Shown here in pieces: positions 56,933 to 64,000 of a stretch of 64,000 nt of DNA. The notes below the pieces were generated by a model that saw only the letters and a list, made by a program, of their open reading frames with translations, had not been told where the DNA came from and did not search any database. The DNA is taken from positions 1,860,001-1,924,000 of the forward strand of contig JAHEWK010000014.1 of the NCBI GenBank assembly GCA_020740775.1. The letters are read 5' to 3'. The number at the start of each line of letters is the position of its first letter. Positions within the stretch are counted from its first letter, which is position 1. The stretch comes from Ilyonectria destructans. Its lineage: Eukaryota; Ascomycota; Sordariomycetes; Hypocreales; Nectriaceae. The position numbers and the translations under genes were made by a program.

Positions 56933-57294
56933 AAGCCAAACGTGAGCACCTTTGGACTCGCATTCTTTGGAAAGAGGCCGACCGGTTTGTTCAATCAACT
57001 CATCATTCCAGGTAGCGCCTAATCTGCTGCCACAGGGGATGTAGAATGCTGGAACAGGGTTAAAAAACCTCGAGTCCCGACACCATTGGGACCATCGGTG
57101 CATTTTACGGCCGGGACACGGAACCAAGGCAGCGGCGCAGAATGCCAAAAGTCGGAACCTTGTTTACTGTATTAGAAGTCAAGTTGTAAAAAGGCGATTG
57201 GTCTCTTACCAACAAGAAGTGAGATCTTTTCGGCGAGGGTGGCATTCTCGAGGACATGCTCAACGTCAACCAGTTGAAGAGGAGGAATTTGCAT
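56933..57294 (-). pseudogene. GH3 beta-glucosidase, N-terminal fragment
   Basis: From the ATG at 57294 it reads MQIPPLQLVDVEHVLENATL and AEKISLLVG. A 51-nt intron (57159-57209, donor GTAAGA) follows, then SDFWHSAPLPWFRVPAVKCT with DGPNGV. After a frameshift near 57065-57085 the GH3 sequence continues as RFFNPVPAFYIPCGSRLGAT, ending KGAHVWLG. These are diagnostic for the first ~120 residues of fungal GH3 beta-glucosidases without a signal peptide. The catalytic nucleophile region and the rest of the protein are missing. An upstream in-frame ATG at 57384 is cut off by a TAG. The fragment ends directly in the intron remnant of the transporter relic. Confidence 0.85.
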
Positions 57295-57916
57295 GATGAA
57301 CCGATTGGCTACACCATCGGTAGCCTAAAAGGTGAATGTACTTTGATCAAGTAGGAAAGTGAAGTCAGGTAAAGAAGAAGCCATTGTCCGGATGTCGGTC
57401 CGGATTGTTCCCCGACGCTTTAATTACGCGACGACACGCCAGCTACCCAGTCGTTCCAATATCGACGCCAAAAGGCGCCGTAGTAGAATTCGGGACGACA
57501 TCAGTAATTGCCGCTAAGACGGTCTTCACCAAGCCGGATTCTGCTTAGAGAAAATGGGATGGCAGAAATGCAGCTTTTGATCACAATCAATTGTGACGAG
57601 CGTGCCGGCTTGGTCTAGATGCACATCGATCGTTGACATGTTGTTTCTATTCGCTGGTCCGACTCAGCCGAAGCACCTTGAATGTTTAGGTCAGCCTCCA
57701 CGCAAAATCATTGGTTGCCACCATTAGTTACAAGAGCTAGTTGTTCAGCTGCCACGCCTAGTGACAGTGCCACCGCCACCACGATGGCCAACGCCGCCCG
57801 CTTGCTTTGTCTTTGCCAAGTGATAACATGGACATCTGCCCTTTACTAAACGTAGCAATTCCTTCCACTCTCCACTCCCCACTCATAGTAGCTGACGGTT
57901 TATTGTGTCTTCTAAC
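57295..57916. other. Intergenic, no further gene seen
   Basis: This is the old promoter side of the GH3 relic and the promoter of the next gene. No repeat or RNA gene was recognised. Confidence 0.35.
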
Positions 57917-59806
57917 ATGGATACTGTATTTATGGGTAGCTCTCCTGCTCTCGACTCGGAAGGATATATCCTCAAAAATTACACGTATAAAGGCCTATGG
58001 CAGGACTTCCATGAGCCGTCTTGGAAGCAACGCAAGTGGACCGTGACAACTATCGAGGCCATAATTATTTTCGCCCTTTTCTCGACATTCCTAAGCCTAA
58101 CGCAAGGCCAGTCTTGGACCATTTTGAGAGCTTGTATCCAAAAGTGGCGGCCAAGCGTATCCGATGGCAAAAAGAACATGTCACAGAGCGATGCCATGGT
58201 GGACCTTGCCAAGTTTATGGGAGATCTTTGGATGTGGGTGAGAGTTGGAGAACGACCACTCTGGGATTCCGTCAGCACCACCCCGTTGTTTGGCGTGGCC
58301 GTTGGCCTCAACGCCCTGGTTTTTATAACCATGGGCCTGGCAATTCCGTATGCTGTCAGCGAAGGAGCCTTGGGTGCTCCTCTTGTGAGGACTAGGGCAA
58401 CCCACGATTGTCTTAATTCCACCTGGCATGACGCAGTCAAAACCACCTTCAACGATTTTTCAAAAGACGACGCAATATTTCAGCAATGTCTTGAATTATC
58501 TGAAACCAGATGCGACAATCAATTCTTTCTATCTGAGCCATCGATCGAGGAGGAGCGTATCGACGACTGCCCCTTTCATCCGTCCCTGTGCCTCAAGGGA
58601 CATCAGTCAATCCAGCTAACGCACAACAATATAACGCCTTTCGAAATGGGCGTAAACTCTAAGCATGCAATCTCCATCACACATCGCTTGACTTGTTCAC
58701 CCGTGGATCTCAATCCATTCATGGTTCACGGGCTGACTATAAGTGGAATCACTCTAAGTAACAACAAAGACGAATTTTGGGCCAACCACACGATGGTCCT
58801 GTCGACCCATAACGGACCGAACGATAAGTTTCCGGATGAAAGATCGGGCTACATTGCACTGCAAAATCACGGTTTGAGAGATATAACAGTCCTACCGGAA
58901 TACTTTTCAGGATCAGACAGTTACCGCCACCCGGAAGCCATTCTCCCGGAACTCAGACGAGAAGATGGTCATCCTTTTCTTATTGTGTACCGGGCTGGCC
59001 ATGAAATGTACCGTAATGAATCAGACGATCCTCTATTTTCGGCTCACTACTTTTTGGACTATGACGATGATGGGGTATACGCCTCGGATTTCGAAGCGAC
59101 CGGCCTCGGCTGTGTTGAACAATTCCGATTTTGTGCCCTGGAGCTGCAACATTGCACAGATTGGGGACCTGGGGCGATCAAGGAAATTGAGATGATCGAT
59201 TTTCTTGAAACGCAGGACTATTTTAACCTTTCTCACCTCACTGAGCTCGATTACTTGTTCACGCAGATTAGGAATTGGGTTTCTGTCTTTGAATATTTAG
59301 CACCGCGGACCCAGTGGTTTAACGCGGTGCCGTTGCGAACACAATACAAATTATATGACGTAACAAATTTGGGGAGGGAAAGTGGTGATCAATGGACAAA
59401 AGAGGTCAAGACATGGTTTGATAAGGCAAATTTGAGGGCTATAATTGATGCACGATATAGCGCTCGACTTCATACACCTATACTTTGGCGCTTGGTGGAG
59501 GAGCCATACACTGAGACCAACACCTTGTGCGGCAAGATCCTCTTTCGGCATCCCGATTATACCAACATTTACTGGGTTGGTTTCTGGGCTGCTTTCAGTG
59601 GGCTTATGCTCGTATGGGTAGTGAGCACATGCATTGCCCAAGCCAGCACCATCACGAATTCCTTTCACTGTGTTGGGCAATGGATACGGAGGCGTGGTAG
59701 AATTGTTCGAAGGATGAAAGCAGTTGCAACAGCCGCTCGGGGAGGAGTTGGTAACCGAATTAACGATATATTTAGCTTAAATCATTTTGACGATATGGAG
59801 AGGTAG
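57917..59806 (+). CDS. Membrane protein with large ectodomain, unknown function
   Basis: A single exon of 629 residues begins at the ATG at 57917. Hydrophobic segments occur near 43-61 (TTIEAIIIFALFSTFLSL), 122-145 (LFGVAVGLNALVFITMGLAI) and 552-572 (IYWVGFWAAFSGLMLVWVV). The ~400-residue middle is rich in Cys, acidic residues and N-glycosylation sequons (NST, NHT, NES, NLS), so it should be extracytoplasmic. A basic tail (RRRGRIVRRMK) follows the last membrane segment. The plan resembles the 752-residue protein at 16069 but I see no shared motif. Related proteins are abundant and uncharacterised in Sordariomycetes. No enzymatic motif is visible. Confidence 0.85.
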   Translation: MDTVFMGSSPALDSEGYILKNYTYKGLWQDFHEPSWKQRKWTVTTIEAIIIFALFSTFLSLTQGQSWTILRACIQKWRPSVSDGKKNMSQSDAMVDLAKFMGDLWMWVRVGERPLWDSVSTTPLFGVAVGLNALVFITMGLAIPYAVSEGALGAPLVRTRATHDCLNSTWHDAVKTTFNDFSKDDAIFQQCLELSETRCDNQFFLSEPSIEEERIDDCPFHPSLCLKGHQSIQLTHNNITPFEMGVNSKHAISITHRLTCSPVDLNPFMVHGLTISGITLSNNKDEFWANHTMVLSTHNGPNDKFPDERSGYIALQNHGLRDITVLPEYFSGSDSYRHPEAILPELRREDGHPFLIVYRAGHEMYRNESDDPLFSAHYFLDYDDDGVYASDFEATGLGCVEQFRFCALELQHCTDWGPGAIKEIEMIDFLETQDYFNLSHLTELDYLFTQIRNWVSVFEYLAPRTQWFNAVPLRTQYKLYDVTNLGRESGDQWTKEVKTWFDKANLRAIIDARYSARLHTPILWRLVEEPYTETNTLCGKILFRHPDYTNIYWVGFWAAFSGLMLVWVVSTCIAQASTITNSFHCVGQWIRRRGRIVRRMKAVATAARGGVGNRINDIFSLNHFDDMER

Positions 59807-61780
59807 TACAGGAGGTGGTTTGGATAATGACTAATTCCATCAGCAGTGTTAGTGAGATCTATGAATTAAAATACGCTTGCTGAAGCGTCATCTGCTCAGA
59901 TAGTGTCCAGTATATAATGAACTCTACATTAAGAACTATAATTGGTATTTTCTAAATTGCTAATTAATAAAATATGTTACTCTATGATGTACATTAATCT
60001 TTAACAATTTATCCTTGTCTGGTAAAAGATTCACGACAAGCACCGCTTGTGTTCCGAGCCCGCCATCGCCATGTCTTACTATCATACATATGTGGTACAT
60101 TACCTTGGCGATTCTAGGGAACCTGGCGAAGGGATGATTAGACAGCTTTTTATTCAGACCACCGGATACCTACAAAGCCAGCAAGAGCTTCGTTAGACAT
60201 TGCCAACTCTAGCGTTTGCCTTCTCCGCCAAATTCAAGCTACAATATATCGCCAGTATAGGAGAGTAGACTTTTGTCGTGCAGCTTTGAACCTACCGTCG
60301 AAACGCTGATAGTGGGAGTGTCGCACTCGGGCAGTGATGTTAGGCCAGATTCTGGCAAGGTGGGAACGGAGGTGGGACTTGCCTGATAACGCAGAATGGC
60401 AATTGGCACGGGTGTCTCTGATAAGAGATGGAATCGAGTAAGATATGAGCTGTTTCGGGAATTATACAAAAGAAGATTATCCAAAACATCAAGTCGCACA
60501 CGCTGCCACTTCTGCCGTCCAATAGACTATCTCCCTACCTATGTTACTTGCCTCCTTAAGGAAAGCCTTTTATTGTCTTCTCAGTTCATTGCGGAGTACT
60601 TGCACTAGTTAAATGGGCACAACCCCATTCTCGTAGTTTCTGTCGGGACACCTGGCGAATTTCTTGCTTGGCGTTTCGCATCTTGGAATAGCATGTCTAT
60701 TATTTTCATGCTTCCCAGAAGGACTGATGATTGTACGTTTATATGGATAGTCGTGGGTTTGCGTAAGCTTCGAACAACGACGTTCTTTGTGTCAAACTGT
60801 TGTTATATTTATAGCAGTGAAGGTCGATTTATTAGTTCACCCAGCTTACGAGGGTGAAGGACTCAAGATGTGTTGAGAAGCCCTACACTCCACATGTCAT
60901 GGAGGAAATGTCAAAGTTCTTTGGCTCATTTGGATGAATTATATTAATGATGACTAGAGCTCATCTATTGCTTAATGGCATAGAGTTGGCACAATACAAA
61001 TATGGTTGTTGATGAGCACTCCAGGGTAAGCCACGATGACCAGACGCGTCAGGAATTAGAACAAAACTTGGAACATCTCTCGAAATGCATGACTCGAATC
61101 AGGAGTAAAAGTAATTGTGAATCAAGGTCTGTAATTAAGTTTCGACTACCAACGGAGCATTCCAACCCGGGACGGAGTGACGGCACGGGACGGACCACGC
61201 GAACTGGGTTGCCATGGAGCCTTGAGGAGAGGAAGAACTGAAAGGAATAAAACGAAATAAATAAATAAAAACGAAACTAACGCAGAATACGATATGCACG
61301 TGAGATGTAATACGTCACTGAGGATTGGGTCGGTGAGAGTCGGTGGGAGTTGGTGATTGAGTGACGACTCGACGTGTAAGACGCGTAGAGTGGGCAGGCT
61401 AACCGCTTTCTCTCGCACAGATCAGCACCAGCATACAATGCCGCAAGAATTGGGTCGACAAAGCGCGGTTAATCAGGATCGAACAAAGAGAAACGCAACA
61501 CGTATTCACTGACCTAGTCAACGAGGGGAAAAGCACAGGCAAGACGCGGTCGAGTGACGCTGCAGAGGGGAACGAGGAGGGGTCGGTCGGTTTTTTTCAA
61601 GCGGTGGAGACGTGTCGCTCGTTGAAGAAAAGAGGAGGGGCTGGTTTCGGTTCTACTTTGCTGCATTGGGCTGCAAAGGTGAATAGGCGGTGGGTATTTG
61701 GTATAGACCGACTCATTCTAGTGTCTTTTCTTCAAGTGAAGACGTGTTGAAGCAAAAGGAATCAAGTCTCCCGAGTGTCG
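59807..61780. other. Gene-poor region
   Basis: 59870-60010 is AT-rich. Small frames at 60239-60522 and 61002-61418 overlap each other and lack features. No gene or RNA gene is supported. Confidence 0.35.
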
Positions 61781-61820
61781 GATTGTGGCAGATTGTGGCA
61801 GATTGTGACAGATTGTAGCA
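61781..61820. repeat. 10-base minisatellite, four copies of GATTGTGGCA
   Basis: Four consecutive 10-base units occur exactly in register: GATTGTGGCA twice, GATTGTGACA and GATTGTAGCA. Variation is limited to positions 7 and 8. Confidence 0.85.
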
Positions 61821-61840
61821 GCCGGGATGAGGCCTGTAGC

Positions 61841-61880
61841 GAGACGTGGCGAGGCGTGGCGAGGCGTAGCGAGGCGTAGC
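61841..61880. repeat. 10-base minisatellite, four copies of GAGGCGTGGC
   Basis: Four consecutive units, GAGACGTGGC, GAGGCGTGGC and GAGGCGTAGC twice, follow the neighbouring array after exactly 20 bases and keep the same 10-base phase. Confidence 0.85.
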
Positions 61881-62572
61881 GAACGAAACCAGGGCTGCAC
61901 GGCCACTATAACATCCGAGTCCAGCGTGTCCCTCCAGCGGGTACCCGCCCGTCTTAAAACCCACTGAACGCGGCCCCCGGCGACGCGTAAAGCACCGCCC
62001 ACCCACTGAAGTTATGCCACAGCGGGGCTCGCTCCAGCGCCTGTCCAGTGGGCTCAGCGCTCTGCTCCAGCGGACGCTGCACCCAGCCTGCACAAAAGCG
62101 TCACAAAGCCCAACGCCAACGCCAAACGCCAAAAACGCCAACGCGAGGGAGCGTGCCCCCATCGCGTCTGTCCCCGGTCACCACCAAAAGTCGCCCTCGT
62201 CTTAAATACCTCCTCCACCACCTTCTGCGCCCTCGCCCACTACACACCCGCACCACGCAACCCGCTCGCACAACTTTTTTTTCCAGCCTTGGCCTCCATC
62301 TTGGGCCTCTTGATTCTTTATTCGACCCGGGCTTGTTTCGAGACCAGCTACACCATTTCGAAAAGCCCTGCTGCCATCGCGTGTAAGTGTGGAAGCGAGG
62401 CACGCCATTCTGGTGCGAGGGGAGGACCACAATCGACACTTTACGCGTGCTTCTCACATCCGCCTCGACACGCGACGAAGAGGACATTTCCCGTCTCCAC
62501 TGGCAACTGTCCACTGGCAACTGTCCGACTCCTGCAATCACCACACACCACAACCACAACCACAACCGCACC
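61881..62572 (+). promoter_or_regulatory. Presumed promoter and leader of the FHA-domain gene
   Basis: No competing gene is supported. ACACCACAACCACAACCACA directly before the ATG at 62573 is a typical A/C-rich fungal leader. Further upstream, around 62105-62150, CCAACGCCAA-type short repeats occur. Confidence 0.4.
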
Positions 62573-64000
62573 ATGGACTCGATATCGTCATCACCGCGCC
62601 TCGGCAAGCAGGCCTCGGCCGAGCCCACGCTCCCCGCAATTCGGCAATCCCTCGCCGGATCCAAACGACCTGCTCCGACTCTGCTGCCGCCCTTTGAGCC
62701 GCTCTCGTCTTCTCCTGGACTCCCTCGACCGGTCAAACGCCAAAACACGAATGCTTGCTCCGGACGCGCCCATCTCAAGTATCCCACGCCCGTGCCGACA
62801 TCCAGCACCGGGATCCTCTCCAGCTCGCCGCCTCGGGCCTCCGCTCCGGAACGCGCTCCTCTGTCGGCCGTGCCCGGCGTCGAGCTTTCGGAAAATGGCG
62901 AGACGCTCATCATGGGCCGCTCGTCCAACTCGTCTCACTACCAGCTCTCGGCCAACCGCCTCGTGTCCCGCGTCCACGTCAAGGCCCGCTTCATCGCCGC
63001 CGCGAACCCCTTGGAGCCCAGCAAGATGGAGATTATCTGCAACGGCTGGAACGGCATGAAGCTGCACTGCCAGGGCCGCACTTGGGAACTGTTCAAGGGT
63101 GATAGCTTCACCAGTGAGACGGAGGGTTCCGAGATCATGGTCGACGTGCAAGATGCCCGCGTGCTCCTGCAATGGCCCAAGCGAGGAGCCGACTTGTCCG
63201 ACTCCAGCTGGGACTCACCCAAGTCCCCTACACGCCCAAACGTGCTGCTCCAGTCTCCTCTCCGCCGTGCCGCTCGCATCGCGTCCCCCGAGAGCCCTAC
63301 GCCCGTCAACTCCAGCTCCCGCCGCCTGCAGGCCCTTCTCCCCGGCCACCGAGATGGCATCGACATCTACGAGGACGAACCCGAACTCCCAGCACCCAAG
63401 CGCGAGATTGTCGACGTCAACATCAGCATGCGGACCGAGGCCACGGCCAGCTTCACGAGCGAGCCCGACGTGGAACAACACGACCCCGACGAGGAAAACG
63501 ACCCCATTGTGCACTCCTTTGGTCCCTTTGGCGCCGACATCTCGTGCCGGCTGGCTTCGATAACAACAAAGTCTCCCAAGGTGTTCAAGGGCATCAAGCG
63601 ACCCAACCCGCTCGTCAGCGCCTTGGCTTCGGACCTGTTTGCTCCTCGCTACATTCCCTCAAATCCTTGTTCTCCCAAGAAGCAATCCTTCGATTTCGAG
63701 CGTCCTGCATCTCCCATGAAAGAGCCCGTCGAGTTGGATTCTCCCCTCTCCTCACCGCCCAGACTGCGAACACCCACCCCCGAGCTCACTGCCGAGCCCA
63801 TCGAAATCAACCCTGCTGTTGTAAACCACGTCGTCAACCAGCTTGCCTTTTCACGGCTTTCCTCCACACCTCTATCCACCATTATGCAGAACCTGCCCGC
63901 CGAGGAGAAAAAGGGCCTGACCAAGACTATCCTCCGGGACTCTATCGAGGCCACATCATGCATTGGCGTCATCGAACGCCAGGGCAAGGACGCTGCTGGC
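62573..64000 (+). CDS. FHA-domain protein (possibly Tos4/Plm2-like), 3' end outside the window
   Basis: The frame opens at ATG 62573 (CACCATGG) and is uninterrupted for 476 codons to the window end. After a Ser/Pro-rich N-terminus (MDSISSSPRLGKQASAEPTL), the FHA domain spans about 101-200. It includes LIMGRSSNSSHYQLSA and NRLVSRVHVKARF, which hold the GR-x(S) and SRxH signatures for phosphothreonine binding. Its end is DARVLLQWPK. The downstream part is disordered, with many SP and TP sites (ESPTPVNSS, RTPTPEL) suitable for CDK or checkpoint phosphorylation. FHA domain plus such a tail resembles the yeast G1/S and checkpoint factors Tos4/Plm2 and their filamentous relatives; this assignment is from architecture only. 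The protein is probably nuclear. Confidence 0.8.
   Translation, partial: MDSISSSPRLGKQASAEPTLPAIRQSLAGSKRPAPTLLPPFEPLSSSPGLPRPVKRQNTNACSGRAHLKYPTPVPTSSTGILSSSPPRASAPERAPLSAVPGVELSENGETLIMGRSSNSSHYQLSANRLVSRVHVKARFIAAANPLEPSKMEIICNGWNGMKLHCQGRTWELFKGDSFTSETEGSEIMVDVQDARVLLQWPKRGADLSDSSWDSPKSPTRPNVLLQSPLRRAARIASPESPTPVNSSSRRLQALLPGHRDGIDIYEDEPELPAPKREIVDVNISMRTEATASFTSEPDVEQHDPDEENDPIVHSFGPFGADISCRLASITTKSPKVFKGIKRPNPLVSALASDLFAPRYIPSNPCSPKKQSFDFERPASPMKEPVELDSPLSSPPRLRTPTPELTAEPIEINPAVVNHVVNQLAFSRLSSTPLSTIMQNLPAEEKKGLTKTILRDSIEATSCIGVIERQGKDAAG

Overview
This window is nuclear DNA from a filamentous ascomycete, most probably a Sordariomycete and plausibly Hypocreales. Evidence: introns of 41-116 nt with GT..CTAAC..AG signals, Zn2Cys6 regulators with fungal-specific middle domains, a triple CbxX/CfxQ-type AAA protein, Rpt3 and Lst7 orthologues, and an AT-rich block that looks mutated by repeat-induced point mutation (RIP). 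I could not name a species.

Layout. (1) 1-16 kb is accessory and decayed: a partial unknown gene (1-796), an AT-rich satellite (about 1.2-2.2 kb), a truncated MAT-type HMG-box relic (2.36-2.7 kb), a large SNF2-type ATPase gene on the minus strand (3.26-8.6 kb) with one in-frame TAG and repeat-filled introns, an inverted frameshifted paralogue fragment (9.4-10.45 kb), a duplicated unknown relic (12.5-13.65 kb) and an SNF2 N-terminal fragment with internal duplication (14.4-15.25 kb). (2) 16-29.6 kb is gene-dense: a membrane protein, a Zn2Cys6 regulator, a secreted agmatinase-type ureohydrolase, a MATE transporter, an APC permease and a three-AAA ATPase. GATA-type motifs in front of several of these suggest nitrogen control of an agmatine/polyamine-related group. 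(3) 29.6-39.4 kb shows no supportable protein gene. (4) 39.4-45.8 kb is core: lst7 (folliculin orthologue), rpt3 (26S proteasome ATPase) and a small four-exon protein of unknown function. (5) 46.4-60 kb is accessory again: an F-box/ankyrin gene with an in-frame TAG, an MFS pseudogene, a protein with a STAND-like N-terminus, a Zn2Cys6 regulator with a possible 3-nt microexon, a joined relic of a GH3 beta-glucosidase and a sugar transporter, and a membrane protein. (6) From 62.57 kb an FHA-domain gene runs off the window end.

Spliced models were checked by hand: exon sums are multiples of three for the SNF2 gene (1,547 codons including both TAGs), the first Zn2Cys6 gene (485), agmatinase (394), permease (526), AAA protein (1,037), lst7 (456), rpt3 (422), the small gene (131), the F-box gene (772), the STAND-like gene (700) and the second Zn2Cys6 gene (524). 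No search or alignment tool was used; family calls rest on motif recognition.
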